DNA of 64,000 bases from Prostheceraeus crozeri (GCA_907163375.1 CAJQUW010003146.1:434001-498000), one strand, 5' to 3'. Shown: positions 47,451-59,438, numbered from the stretch's first letter. Made by a program: numbers and translations. Notes: generated by a model not told the origin, from the sequence alone.

Positions 47451-49400
47451 TAGACGTTTTCAATGATTTCTTTTGGCAGGCTTTCTCACCATCTCCTGAT
47501 CAGGATATATAATCTCACTTTACCGACCATTAGTTGAGTTCATGTCCGATGTAAGTTTAAGTGTTAGTGTTTACTCCGCTTAACCGAGCTCAGAGTTGAC
47601 CCCGGGGAAAATTCCGGAGTTAACACTGGAGTTTATACCAGAGTAAACTCCGGAGTTAACTCCAGCGTCGGTGTAAAATCCGGGGTTAAACCGGTTATGC
47701 TTGAACGAACGACATTTGGCAGCGTTTTCATAAAATCGAAATGTCACGTGCATGTTGACGGAATGAAAAATTCATCATTTTTTACTCAATCACCGAGAAG
47801 TACACTGATTTCAGACAAATTCCATCAGAAAACAAAAAGATAAATGATTTGGGTGCATTTTTCATCATTCTCATTGTGATTCCGCAGAGAAAACTGTACA
47901 AACAAAGGATGTCATAAGCAAGAGCATCGTTCCTATGCAGTCTAATAAAGGAAAGATTGGCAATTTCCTAGACGGACGAGCTTGAAGAGTTGTGTATCCT
48001 TCCAATTTTTTACTGCAAATTTGTTAAATTTCTCCGATTGTTCACTTGCATGTCAATACTGAGATGTCATTTTGAAGAATGCCCTCTTTTGGGACATCTG
48101 CAACGATAGTTTCGGTTAGTTGTGTCAACGATTATGCGATTGATCCCAGAGTTGTCGCTGAAAAGGCTCAAAAAAGAGGAAGTGTATTGAATCGGTGATT
48201 CCATTTTGCGCCCTGTCCTTTGAGAGCACTGGAGACATGACGGAGACAGACAACGGACGAAAGTCGCTATACGATGTGGCTCTTCCTAAAACCACGTTGC
48301 CAGCGTCCACATGAATGCCACCGTCTTCATAGGCGCTGTTTTCTGTGCATCTTGTTGCTTCTTATACGATTAATGATTGATTTTTAATTTCATTGTAATT
48401 TTGATTCTGCAGCGATATCTGTACAGAGCGATATTTATTCACTTAATAGATACAATTGACTGAACCGCCATTTTATTAATCTTTTCACTATTTGCTTAAT
48501 TGGTATCAAAGATAAATTCTGCAGAAGTTCAGAATGTGCATAAGGTGCAAGCGGAATGATACAGCTCTCTTGTTGGAAGTACAGACCTACATTAAAGCCT
48601 AAAAAGTCTCCTTGCATCCGATAGTACAATATGGTCACAATATGTCGAAGTTAATGAAGATTATGGCTGAGCAAAGCTGTCAACTTATCATATAGTGGAT
48701 TATGTGAGGAAGGACCAATATCTGAGCACAAAGATGAATTAAGTAGGCCTAATCCGTTTTCCAAATGCCTTAATGTACGAGAAAATACCGGTGTAATGCT
48801 GGTATGTCATTCAGATTATTCCTTTTGGCAAACAGGTAGTTTTAAATGTAAATGGGATAAATGTCAACTAAGTTTGAATCATAGACATCGCATATCAGCA
48901 CTGAGGTCTACATAGTTGTTAATATTCGATGTCTATGGTTAGAATGCCATTAAATATTCAATGCAAAATTAAGGGATAATCAACCCAGTTGCTGATGATA
49001 TGTGCGGTGATACCGTCCATCAGGTCCTAGGTTGCAATCTTCATGCGAACATATGACAGTCAATCTCCAAGCAGTGGCGATTTCTCAAGGCAGTTAAGGT
49101 AGACAGTGTTTACTGTCAAATTATCATGTCAAGCCAACTTTTACCGTTTCATTCCTAATGATAGAGCAATTCGTCCTAAAAGTAAATTTTAGAAATTAAT
49201 TCTTATTATAGGCAATTATAAATATATTTGTACCTCTATATTTGAAGCTTATCAGTAACACATCATAAAGTGGCGAAATCTAAATGGTGAAAGAAGATTC
49301 AATATTAAGAAGATAAACACACATCGGAATGTGATTATGTATTGGCATGGAAACATCGTTTGTTGATAAACGTCATCCAATAATATCTCGAGTTGGCAGA
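47451..49400. other. Gene-free stretch with a short palindrome-rich patch
   Basis: No supported gene. 47590-47695 carries a cluster of CCGGAGTTAAC/GTTAACTCCGG-type words. Otherwise unremarkable mixed-composition DNA. Confidence 0.4.
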
Positions 49401-49402
49401 GA

Positions 49403-49755
49403 TATCAGGGTAAAGACTCCTCTCAAACATTATCCAGTGTTACGGGAATGCCATATCTGTCTTATCTCCTGATGATTTGTTTTGTTCTTTCGACAAAGAG
49501 AAGATGCATGCTTTGTCAAACAAATTGAAAAGTTACTCAAAACACTCACCACGCTTGGCGTGTCTAGTTGTGGTTGTGAAAGATCCTTCTCTACTCTCAA
49601 AAGAATTAAAAGATTTTCTAGGACGAGTATGTCCGATGAGAGATTGTGTATCTCGTCAAAAGAAGTCATAGCCCGTATGAAAAAAAGTGGCCCTGAAAAA
49701 TGGCATTCAGATGTTATCGACATTTTTACAATGTCAGAAAGAAGAGTATAATTGA
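49403..49755 (+). pseudogene. hAT transposase C-terminal relic
   Basis: The frame at 49482-49751 contains VSSCGCERSFSTLKRIKRFSRTSMSDERL, reading from residue 27, the signature of the hAT dimerisation domain, followed by IARMKKSGPEKWHSDVIDIF. Upstream, the frame changes at about 49480. No terminal repeats or 8-bp duplication were identified, so this is an isolated remnant. Confidence 0.75.
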
Positions 49756-49959
49756 AGAAAAAATGAATGTTGAATTGGAATGCTTTGTTTTTACTTCATT
49801 TAGAAGGCACAAATGTACAGATGCTTTATACTCGTATGCATTTTTAAACGCTATGATAAAAGGCGAGCAATTACATAATAGTTGGACCTGCAGTTTGCCT
49901 ATTGATCTTAAGTTTAATGTTAGGTGTTTACCTGTGAATGTGAGACAATAATCGCCGCT

Positions 49960-52900
49960 GTCTCCAAGCTACAGTGTTTAGATGATGCGTGTCACACTGA
50001 TGCATTTGAAATGACTGCACGTATACTGCCTCCCCCACGCGAGGTTCGTGAACTTCTAGAAGACATGAATTAGGTTTGAATAATCGTCATCGCATAACTT
50101 CACTCACTGTTTTATGCCATCTTAGGCTAAATAAAAGCCTAAATAAAAGCCTTCGGTTGAATTCGCTTAAAAATTTTGTATGTAGCTGATAGGTAATTGA
50201 GGAGCAGCCGGCCCCGGGCACAGATGCCGGTAGGACCCCTACGCAGGTGGGCACGATCGAGAAGGCCAACACGAAATTCATTTTCGGGTACAGAGCGGGG
50301 TGCGGGAAGATATGTACATGTAGATAGCATTATGAATGGGTTAATGCGACGAGTATAGGCCTACACAAAGAGATCAATGCGTACCAATCAAGGGCGTACC
50401 TATTTCTAAATTTTTACAAGTCGAGCTCCTTGATTGCCCGCAGCATTTCTCATAGAATCAAGGCTTGATGAGCTTCCGATTTCATCATTTCAGATAAGAA
50501 AATTAACGATGTTTCAAGAAGTTAATTAGAAATTATGTCACGTACAAGTACGATTCAAAATTGCACAAAGTTTCTTTAATAGAGTAAAGTAAAGATAGTT
50601 ATATTTTCAATGAAAATCATTCATATATCAATGTGATTGAAGACATGTAAATATCAATTTGAAAATTTCTAAGAACATTACAGAACATCATTCAAACCAA
50701 GAGACTGATGTCAGAATTAAAACCACATGCTGTACACGGAATTTTCAAAACTGAAGGCTAAGAAGACCGAAGACCTGGCAGCGATGATGCGTCTCCAAAA
50801 CTTATCTAAGGATGTGCGAGCAAGATGTTGCATCTTGAATGAGTCCGTCATAGGCCTACACCAGCATGTCCTTTTAGTTGAAAGTGGTGAGTTAGTTGCC
50901 AATCCAATGAAAAATAAGAAACATCATACCTATCCCGAAATTTTCAACCTCAAGATTGTCGCTATTAAGAAAATTGTCGTCACTTCTTTGAAAGATAAAT
51001 TTCTAGAATACCGGAAATATTAACATAATACAAATATGCAAGCAAGTTTCCGTTTGAAACAAATATTCTAAAGCATCAATTCTCTCGCGTCAATTATTGC
51101 CACATTGCCCAAATGAACAGTTCTACATTTACTCCTCCTTTTGATATATAAGTCAAAAACAAGATGAAAGTTGTGAAGCAGTATGTATTAATAATTGGAA
51201 TATTCACATAAAATGTACAGATTAGGATTAGAAAAATATCATCACAAGTGAACGATAAGCTGATACATACATGATGAATTGTATATGTTCGTGAGCTTTC
51301 ACATTCCCTCCTTTCGTCAATAATTTCCACGTCTCAGTTACTTTTCGTGAATGAAAAATTCCTCTATTTGCAGTGTCACACTCGTACTTCTTAATAAATA
51401 CTAACCTGCTCGTACAAAACAATGCTTCAGTCAACACAGCATACAGCAACATTACTTACATAATTGCCTAAATGCATGTCGCTTGTGACAACGAAAAAAT
51501 GAAGTCACATGTTCCATGACGTGACAACATGACTTAATAAAGCGTTCAACTGAATATCAGACATGAGATCGGTTATACTTGGTGCATGCATGCCAAGTCT
51601 ACGCAGCATGTTAATGTACGTGAATTCTTTGAAAGATTTTTTTGATTTAGATTATAGCATTTAAATCTAGCATTTTGATTTAAACAATTTTTCTGCCATC
51701 CACGCTCCATTTTGAAAGTTCAAACATTCTTCGTTTGTTTCTGTCTATTTCACAGCTTCTGTTCGTTCACATTAGGTCAATTCGCACTTGCATTTTCGCT
51801 AATTCTCGCCACTCACACTTGACAAGTTTTTCTACGGTAGATTAATATTTTATGTGAATTTATTATTGTTGCTATTTCATTACTTTCTATCATATTTTAC
51901 CCAGATGAAGAATGAAAGTCTTCTTCGGTACCCCTCGAATGCATTAAAAAAGTATGTGCGACTGATTTATTCCAAAAGAGAAGTTTCACTCAGGAAAATA
52001 TACATACTTGCAACTTTTTTCTAATTTTAGAATACTAGAAAACATGATGGTAGAGACTTCATTACAACTGCAGTTGTATATATACAAATCATCTTTCTTC
52101 ATTCATTCATCGATTCACCAGCTGTTTTTCCATTTTCGACTCTAAAAGGAAAGAGCATAAAAATACTAGTTCGATATAAGCAAACGTAATTTGATTGAAT
52201 CTTTGAAAGTGTTTCCTGATATTTATTTATTCGCTCCATCCAGGATATTACCACATCATGTAGACGAGTGAGCAAGCAATGAGGAATGCTGACCTAATAT
52301 GAATGTCCGTTGAAATTTCACGAACTTGAATTGCAAATCTCAAATTTACCCAGGAATGGCTGCAACTTTAAATGGGAAGTTATGTCGATGTTAAGAGATG
52401 TAAACTAGGTCTGCTGATGATTACTGATATTGGATGAAATAGTAGCTATTCAGGTCTGCTTCCATTTTTCAACTGAGGATGCAACTCAATATTTAATTAT
52501 TCTATTTAGAATAGTAGTGCACAGTTAGAATTCTGAGAGAAAACTGGGGAAAATAGTCAAAGAGCAGCTTGAAAGTTCATCGAGGAAATTTTGAAAGAAA
52601 ATTCATCATTCCCCAAACATCTGATGGCTTGCCAAATGACAGCTTAACTTCCAAATTTCAAAATTAATCAATGATCAATTTTCTGATCATTACCCCATCC
52701 GATAGATGATAAGGTTGTCTTTGATATCGAAAAATTTGAATAGCAACTTTATCATTACAACAGCTTGGCTTGACCTTTTGGTCATCATAATAATCATGCT
52801 ATTTGAGAGCAATATTCTAATAATGCGTACATTATTTAGCATCGACTAATACCGTAAAATTTTGATCATGGTTATAATTAATGATGATCTGTCTACAGGA

Positions 52901-53180
52901 ATGCTGCTTTGTTGATTCATTTTCTCATCAGCAAGTAAAATTCAATAAATGATTCCGTCCATGGAAGTGAATATGACTGATTTTGATAATGTATTTGATT
53001 ACTTTTCCTTATCCTCAATAGAATTTTCCAACAAATCATCTCCCCATCTCCCAATCAGATTTTATGCATTTATTTAGTTTTAATACTTACTTCGGTAATT
53101 CTTCTGTGGACGATGATGGAGATATACCTTTAAAGGGAACAATAGGTTATGTAATGGACGCTGCAGACATTTACCCGTAT
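49960..53180. other. Gene-poor, AT-rich flanking DNA
   Basis: No supported gene. A 98-codon plus-strand frame at 50727-51023 (KKTEDLAAMMRLQNLSKDVR) is unrecognised and may be chance. 51050-53160 has only short frames. Motif TAGGCCTAC occurs twice (about 50359 and 50852), as is frequent in some marine invertebrate genomes. Confidence 0.4.
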
Positions 53181-53264
53181 TATTAGTAGTAATCCCGTTG
53201 CAAAATCAAGGACAGTGCGGTGCAGCGATGAGTCATCGCTGCTGAGTCATCATGCTGACTCAGC

Positions 53265-54375
53265 CCCCCCCCTCTGGAAGGAAGGAACAGAGTTTGCCAA
53301 GGATGTGATGGAAGGATGGGTCCGAGAGGAGGAAACCGTTCTCTACCCCCCGCCCTCTGGAAGGAAGGAAGTCGGCAAGGGGTGGAATCTCGGAAGGATG
53401 GAGTGAGAAAAGGTGGGTTTTGGTGGTTTTGGGATGAGAAAGGCTGGAATTCAGCATGAAGGAGGTCTCGGATGGGAAAACGGAGTTCAGATTCGGAGTC
53501 TACATGAAATTTTGGGTTGGGAAGGATGGAAGGAGTTTTCCTGTGAAGCAAGGGGTGGAATCTCTGAAAACGCCAGAGTTAGAAAAAGGCGGGTTTTGGT
53601 GGTTTTGGGATGAGAAAGTTCATTTTTAGGCATGAAGGAGTGCTCGGATGGAAAAACGGAGGCCAGATTCGGAATCTACGTGAAATTTTGGGTTAGGAAG
53701 GTTGTTTCCAGCGACATCGGAGAGAAAAAATTTTGAGGACGTCCCTCCCCCCCCTCTGGAACGAGACTTCCAACTTTGGTTCTAGAGATCGTAGAAAGTC
53801 GTGTGATAGCTCATTTGAAAGCTAAGAGAGAGAAAAATGCAGTGGAAAGCTCAGTTTGGACCTATTTTCCTGGGTTTAGAGAGGAAAATGGCAGGAAAAC
53901 GTCAGAGTTAGAAAAGGCAGGTTTTGGTGGTTTTGGGATAAGAAAGTCCATTTTTCGACATGAAGATGGCCTCGGATGGGAAAACGAAGGGAAAATTCGG
54001 AGTCTGCGTGAAATTTTGGGTTAGGAAGGGTGTTTCCAGCGACATCGGAGAGAAAAAATTTTGAAGACGTCCCCCCCTCTGGAACGAGACTTCCAACTTT
54101 GGTTCTAGAGATCGTAGAAAGTCGTGTGATAGCTCGTTTGAAAGCTGAGAGTGAGACAAATTCAGTGGAAGAAACGGCTTGTTCATATCTGCCTTCGTTT
54201 AGATGTGAGACACCATTGAAAATGTTCGAAATTGGCGAAAAGACGACAGAGTTAGAATTTTTACGAAAATGGCTCTTGTGGCTGAACGAAGCCTCGGACG
54301 GGAAAACAGAGACCAGAGTTTCAAGTAAATCGGAGAGAAAAAGTTGAAAATTTTCTTCACACTGGGTCTCCACAC
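53265..54375 (+). repeat. Tandem repeats, about 327-bp unit, in the left part of element C
   Basis: GGTTTTGGTGGTTTTGGGAT recurs at about 53415, 53594 and 53921. The blocks with TTCCAGCGACATCGGAGAGA and TTGGTTCTAGAGATCGTAGA recur 327 bp apart, and a divergent third copy of the last block is near 54530. C-runs with CCCTCTGGAA precede each. Long frames on both strands here are repeat translations. It may be part of a long terminal repeat. Confidence 0.8.
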
Positions 54376-54399
54376 GGGATTCTTTCGTAAAAATGTTAA

Positions 54400-55949
54400 A
54401 TTGTGGCCACCTTTGGCGATGAATAGCGGAGGATTTGAAGTGAATGAAGAGCTCGGGTTTCTTTTAGGAGCAAGACCGCACTTTGTTCTCTAGGATCCTA
54501 TCTTTTCAGATCTGTTTTTTCAACTGGGCTTCTGGTCATCGTAGAGAGTCGATGGATGTCTTAAATGAAAGGTGAGAGCGAGAAAACGTAACTGTCAAAA
54601 TTTGAAGTCAATCGGAGCACTAGAACCGGAGATAGACGTGTTTAAAGTTTTGGATGATGGATATTACGTCATCAGCTGATCGCCACAAACTATATAAGTG
54701 GAGTCTCTGCTTGTGGAAATCAGTTCTCCTCCCGACTGGGTTGGGGTAGGTGAACTCCGGAGCTCTGATGATAGCATCCGACATTCCAAATTTGGGGGTT
54801 CTGTAAGAAACCGACTTAGAAAATTTCATGGATGAGATCAGCTAAGGCGTCAGACTTAAAGGTTAGCCAGGAGATGGCCTTCGACTCCAGGCCATAAAAC
54901 TTTAAAACTCCAAAACTTTAAAGGCTTGTAACTTTGCTTCTACAAGTCCTTTTGACTTGATTAAAAGAAGAGTCGATCGCTATTGACCAGACCTATAGTG
55001 ACAGACTACTTATAAAATTTCATAAGTAGTGCTAAATGCTGAAAAATTTAAATTCATCATTTTTGGAGGTTTTCTGGGGTTTTCGACCCTGATGAAGTCA
55101 ATGAAGGCATGTATAAGTGTGTACGAGACAGTTTTTCCATGATACAAGCGGCTTTTCACTGAAAGCGAGCATGACACGGAGGGTTTTGCTGTAATATTCC
55201 ACTGACAGGGTGTTCCTTCGGGACCGCGGATGATGCCGTAGTGATAAGTGTGGCAAGGGAGTGTGTCATATTTTAGACCGAAATCGCTGGGGCAACTCAT
55301 GTTGGGCATTTGACACAGTTCTCAACGTAGCACTTTGAACGCCAATCGGTTGAGTCTTAGCTATCTTGTCATGGGTGGCATCTAAACATCTCCATTGCAA
55401 AACGCTTGTGAATCACGGCTTGCTATCCCCCTCTACGGCTTGCTATCAAGCTGATCAAAGCGACGACTTGGGATGTTTCCTCTTGTAAATAACTCTACCG
55501 GTTTTTATGTCAAAATGGGGGCCCGGATACCAACACAGTGACATGACGCACGCTCTGTCCGCCCGAGGTTGGATTTGTGGGTCGAGGCCTTGGAGCTGGG
55601 ATAAGATCCCCTCTGAGTAATGCCTGTAACAGATTCAATAGCTTAACACCTAAACGCTTGCTATCAACCTGGCTTCTGCTATCCGGCCTTTGTGAAATCT
55701 CGTCTAGCCTCAGTAACACAGGGCTGGCAACGTCTATCGTTTGTCATTGTAACTTGGTAAAAATGAGAGGGTTACTGCAGGCATTGACGTCAAACCTTTT
55801 CGCGTCATAGGGTAACCAGTCTTTGTGTTAGGAGTTGGTGACTAAAAGCACGGTAAGTGCCGATGCCCATAAATGGTAAAACCGCTGTTGTCATGTCAAA
55901 CGCATGGTCAAATAATGAAGGTCTGAATCATGGCTTTGTGCTCGCTGGG
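54400..55949. other. Non-coding left region of element C
   Basis: Contains TATA-like ACTATATAAG near 54690 and an A/T-rich patch with repeated CTTTAAA words at 54895-54925. The frames present (for example 55010-55309 minus, 55577-55810 plus) have no protein-like features I trust. Confidence 0.4.
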
Positions 55950-55957
55950 TATATAAA
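55950..55957 (+). promoter_or_regulatory. TATA box of the first small gene of element C
   Basis: TATATAAA, 38 bp before the ATG at 55995, in a locally GC-rich context. Confidence 0.65.
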
Positions 55958-55994
55958 CCGCGTCTTCTCTCACAACTTCATTTTATACTCCATC

Positions 55995-56270
55995 ATGCAG
56001 ACGCCAAACACGCTAGTCAGCTCTCTTGACAAGCCTCGGTTAAAGCCGAGAAATTTATTTAAAGAGTTTTCACAGATGGAAGAGCGAGAGAGATTGTGGA
56101 ACAATCTTGCTTGAATTGGTTCATCGGCCGTTGATGATGATGCCGATTCAACAGAGTCGGGCTATATACCGCCCTCTGACAGTCGGGTGGTAGTAGAGGA
56201 GGTCGATGCCGCTGACATCGAAAGACTAAGAGTCTCTCTCAGCAGGATCGGCCAGTCCCACCCAAGTTAG
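55995..56270 (+). pseudogene. Small acidic early-type protein of element C; internal stop
   Basis: The ATG (MQTPNTLVSSLDKPRLKP) follows a TATA box by 38 bp. After 39 codons an in-frame TGA (56112-56114) occurs, and the same frame stays open for 51 more codons with an acidic character (VDDDADSTESGYIPPSDS, VVVEEVDAADIERL) to a TAG at 56268-56270. It is either one broken acidic protein of about 90 aa or a 39-aa peptide. No homology recognised; position and promoter suggest an early regulatory gene. Confidence 0.45.
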
Positions 56271-56360
56271 ACGATAGTCTTTTTAAAAACATAAGATCAA
56301 CTTTCATACATGCAACACATTCTTTCATCACCCTTCGTCGGAACCGCCTCATGAGCCCTC

Positions 56361-56651
56361 TTAAGGGCTACCTTCTAATGCAGCTAAAGCGGTCCCAAGC
56401 CCGCCACATATCTTCGGATATGGAATGCAGAGGGGAAGAATAAATGATGAAATGGAATGACATGGGAGGCCACCCTTGCACCACATGCAACACACCAGAC
56501 TTCTCTCTTTAGTAGTGAACAAGCTCTTGCGAGTGTAGTCAGAAAGTTTATCAAGTTGTACAAAAGTGTTTACTGCAACACAGGTTGATAAAGTGATAAT
56601 GTAGTCTTCATCTAAATTAGAATCATTCTGATTGGTTGTTGAGGAATTCAT
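56361..56651 (-). CDS. Small cysteine-containing protein of element C, uncertain
   Basis: 96-aa frame from the ATG at 56651 (MNSSTTNQNDSNLDEDYI). It has an acidic N-terminus and a cysteine/histidine group (CCMWCKGGLPCHS) that might bind zinc. It is divergent from the gene at 56709 with a 57-bp spacer. Not recognised. The C-terminal third may not be constrained, so the real gene could be shorter. Confidence 0.35.
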   Translation of the reverse strand: MNSSTTNQNDSNLDEDYIITLSTCVAVNTFVQLDKLSDYTRKSLFTTKERSLVCCMWCKGGLPCHSISSFILPLCIPYPKICGGLGTALAALEGSP

Positions 56652-56663
56652 TGTTGAAAAACA

Positions 56664-56670
56664 TATAAAA
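56664..56670 (+). promoter_or_regulatory. TATA box of the 84-aa gene
   Basis: TATAAAA, 39 bp before the end of the leader at the ATG 56709. Confidence 0.6.
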
Positions 56671-56708
56671 GTCAGAAAATTGAAACACTTCTCATTCTCA
56701 TCTATCTC

Positions 56709-56963
56709 ATGATGGAAGGTACATCTCCCGCCTTAGAGATCTTTAACAAAATATTTGAAGTCATTGACGAGTGGGATCAAGACAAGTGTGAACAGGAGGA
56801 GGAGTCCCGCAAGAAAGTCGTCGTCATTGAAAAAATTGTGTGGACTGATGGTGAATTCACACCAAAAACGACGCGTGTGAGAAAAGTGCCAGCTGCTCCC
56901 AAGCGCCCAAGATATTTTACAGTCTATCCAAATTTAAAAGTGATCCCTCTAAACTTTGAGTGA
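56709..56963 (+). CDS. Small charged protein of element C, 84 aa
   Basis: Starts at one of two adjacent ATGs (56709/56712). An acidic first half (EVIDEWDQDKCEQEEESRK), a valine strand (KVVVIEKIVW), then a basic-proline half (TTRVRKVPAAPKRPRYF). The TGA at 56961-56963 is immediately followed by AAAAATAAA, so stop and poly(A) signal nearly overlap. Promoter TATA at 56664. Not recognised; the split charge and small size fit a regulatory protein. Confidence 0.55.
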   Translation: MMEGTSPALEIFNKIFEVIDEWDQDKCEQEEESRKKVVVIEKIVWTDGEFTPKTTRVRKVPAAPKRPRYFTVYPNLKVIPLNFE

Positions 56964-57253
56964 AAAAATAAACCTACATAATACATGTCTTTGTTTTGCA
57001 ATGTATTTATCTAGAAATGGAAATAAATGGAGGAATTTAGATATGGGGTTAGGTTGATAACGTTGCTTCAATTGATTCACCTAAAATCATGTTTCATATG
57101 TTGAATGATTTCTAGTAACTATGTTAAGTGTCTAGATGATGGGATATCTTATTCTAACAATAGCTCCCAATCGACACAATGCCTTCTCAATGATCATTTC
57201 GAAGCCATGTAGTTTATATGAAGGAAAAACAACACTGTCATGATACACATTTA

Positions 57254-57589
57254 TTAAAAAGAAATAAAGGCAATACGCTTTGTAATAAGACGGTACATTA
57301 CGTCTACCAAGTCAAACTCTTCTTGATTGCGGGGCTGACTAGAAGGAGAGAAGAGGTCTAGCCAGCTCCGGAGAGTCTCAACACATCGCTCCATCATGAC
57401 GTCCTTTGGAGACACACTCAGGAAGGCAGCCCTGATTGTATCAGTACTATCCTCTTCATCGTCGGAAATGATGATGATTTCCTCATCCAACTGTAGCGGC
57501 TCGACCTCACCATCGTAAATAGTTTTCACTTGCCTCTTGCGTGGGGCATTGGGCATGAGTAGGGCATAGGTGTTCGGTGATGTATCCAT
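57254..57589 (-). CDS. Small regulatory-type protein with SUMO-interaction-like motif, 111 aa
   Basis: ATG at 57589, with TATATAG on the minus strand at 57628-57634. The centre has EEIIIISDDEEDSTD, a textbook SUMO-interacting motif (hydrophobic core followed by acidic/serine residues), near residues 36-50. After it come a helix (VETLRSWLDLFSP) and a hydrophobic C-terminus. The stop TAA is embedded in TAATAAA, so the poly(A) signal overlaps the stop. Convergent with the 84-aa gene. Function unknown; a SIM would let it act on PML-body or SUMO-linked host factors (inference). Confidence 0.6.
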   Translation of the reverse strand: MDTSPNTYALLMPNAPRKRQVKTIYDGEVEPLQLDEEIIIISDDEEDSTDTIRAAFLSVSPKDVMMERCVETLRSWLDLFSPSSQPRNQEEFDLVDVMYRLITKRIAFISF

Positions 57590-57627
57590 TTTAATGATAT
57601 TATGAGGAAATGGTCATTGCACCGCAC

Positions 57628-57634
57628 CTATATA
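57628..57634 (-). promoter_or_regulatory. TATA box of the SIM-containing gene
   Basis: TATATAG on the minus strand, about 40 bp before the ATG at 57589. Confidence 0.55.
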
Positions 57635-57705
57635 GATTCTCTCTCCCTGTTTCGCGCTCTCTCATTGGACGACAGCCATTTATCAATCACAATGCATCAT
57701 TCTCA

Positions 57706-57712
57706 TATATAG
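57706..57712 (+). promoter_or_regulatory. TATA box of the 59-aa gene
   Basis: TATATAG, 33 bp before the ATG at 57745. With the opposed TATA at 57628 it makes a divergent promoter of about 155 bp. Confidence 0.6.
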
Positions 57713-57744
57713 AGAAGAGTGTCTTGCATTTCACTATCATAGCC

Positions 57745-57924
57745 ATGTCCGATACAGAGGAAACATTTACACCTTCTGCTAGCTCAACTCCTACGAAGAA
57801 GGAAGTTGAGAGAAAGTTTCAACAAAAAGAGGAAGAGAGACAAATGATTGAAGTCTGCAAGCACCTCACTCTACAAACGGTTGAGAGTGAGCCTTTCATA
57901 AACGAGGCTGACTTTCAGGAGTGA
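57745..57924 (+). CDS. Small early-type protein, 59 aa
   Basis: The frame is open upstream, but the ATG at 57745 (MSDTEETFTPSASSTP) fits the TATA box 33 bp before it. The protein is Ser/Thr/Glu-rich at the N-terminus, then a charged helix (KKEVERKFQQKEEERQ) and EVCKHLTLQTVES. No family recognised. It is divergent from the SIM gene. Confidence 0.5.
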   Translation: MSDTEETFTPSASSTPTKKEVERKFQQKEEERQMIEVCKHLTLQTVESEPFINEADFQE

Positions 57925-58033
57925 AAAGCCCTTTGATGAGACCAGAGAATGCCCCAAACGGTCTTTATGAGACCACGGCCTTAACGGCCACCTAATCAAG
58001 AAAGAAAAGACATTGACTGCGCCACACGCAACA

Positions 58034-59408
58034 TTAATGATTTGATGTTATCTGACGAAAATGAAGTGTTAAGACAGTACGACCACCAATGAATTGAATA
58101 GGATTACCACTATCATCATAGATACCAAATTTGCAATGGGATAATCGTGATACATTGACTGGAATGTATACCTTGTTCAGGAACTCCATGTGCATGGTCA
58201 CACCAAAGTCGCCACTGTCAATAGGAATATATCTTAAAAGGGGAACCATTTGACCACCAACTTGTGTTGAATGGATAAAGTTAGTGTAAATGTAAAAGTG
58301 ATTGATATTCATATCGAGCAAGGATGTTGAGCCACAGAACTTCTCGTCGTAGAATATGTCACGTTTGAATCCTAAAATCTTTGTCAACTCTTTTGAAATG
58401 TGAATGACCGTTTTACCATGTACACTGATACAGAATGTATTTGCTTTAGGATCATAGTCAAAATGATATGAGTGTATATTTGGTACACCCTTGTTCAAGT
58501 ATGTACAAACATCAAAGCCATTGCTATAATGCTTTGGAGGTATCGGTAACTTTTCATTTGGCTTCCATGTAAGACTGGGACGTAAAACAGGGTCTGTGCG
58601 TTTGAAATAAAGGACCATTCGGCAATCGGCAATCAAGGGGAAGAAGGGTAATATTAATTTTTTTCCTGTGCCAATTTTGATATTTCTTAATCTGCTTTGA
58701 TACTTTCATGGACACTTGAGCTCTTTAAGGGAAGGCACCACCTCCTTTTACTTCTGCAAATTTTGCGATAGGTAGAAAGAAACGTGATTTAAGATTCAAT
58801 ATCTTTTGCAGAGGTCCACTCACATAAAATCCATGGGAAATAGTAGTCGGTCTCATGTAGAGTGTAACTTCATGTAGATTTGGATCCATCTGCCAGAACC
58901 ATAGATCCTTTGCCAAATCATTCATAACATTCAATAGGCGTTGAATTTTCATATAATAGTATGTTTGCTCTAAACGATGACGGAATCATGGGTTTGTAGG
59001 TCGTTTCCATTTCAGTGGTGTAGCATTTTTAGCAATGGGTATGTCTGTATCTGCAGTGATAATTAAAGTAGGGCCATTTACAATCTCATCAACAGCTCGC
59101 TTTCCCCGACGGGTGTTTACTGTAGGAATAAAATTCCACTCTGCTGCATGTTCATTCAAGTTGTAGGTATGTACTTTATCATTTCGCTCTAGTTTTGGAA
59201 AGTACATGTCTTGATTCGTTGCAGTGCCTAATGCAATCTCTTCATTGGCAATGGTTCTTATATTATTCACATAGCTCAAATCTTGCAGGGCCACTTCCCA
59301 ATCGCCATGTAAGTCAATCGGCTGTGTTAAATCAGTCTCAAACTCGGCAGCTGTATTTTCATATCGCTCAGGTTGAGCATTACTGGGAAACACTGCTGTA
59401 AGCTCCAT
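58034..59408 (-). pseudogene. Penton-like minor capsid protein of element C, two breaks
   Basis: Three collinear frames. 59408-58986 starts MELTAVFPSNAQPERYENTA and has LHGDWEVALQDL. 58952-58725 has LWFWQMDPNLHEVTLYM and ISHGFYVSGPLQKILN. 58650-58034 has KTVIHISKELTKILGF, HFYIYTNFIHSTQVGG, VPLLRYIPID and a C-terminal GIYDDSGNPIQFIGGRTVLT. The C-terminal block is the same jelly-roll end as in Polinton B's penton (EKGQEINFGGEEI). Frame changes lie near 58980 and 58700. It is the first virion gene after the early cluster. Confidence 0.78.
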
Positions 59409-59438
59409 GTTAAAGTATCAACATAAAGCGTCGTTTGC

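Noticed and set aside
50087-50330. Two overlapping minus-strand 63-64 codon frames in a GC-rich patch
   Set aside because: No domain, no promoter, mutually overlapping; chance.
53183-54373. Several 60-165 codon frames on both strands with repeated words (GRKEVGK, ESRVIA)
   Set aside because: They track the 327-bp tandem repeat and C-runs on both strands, with no domain or promoter; better explained as repeat DNA.
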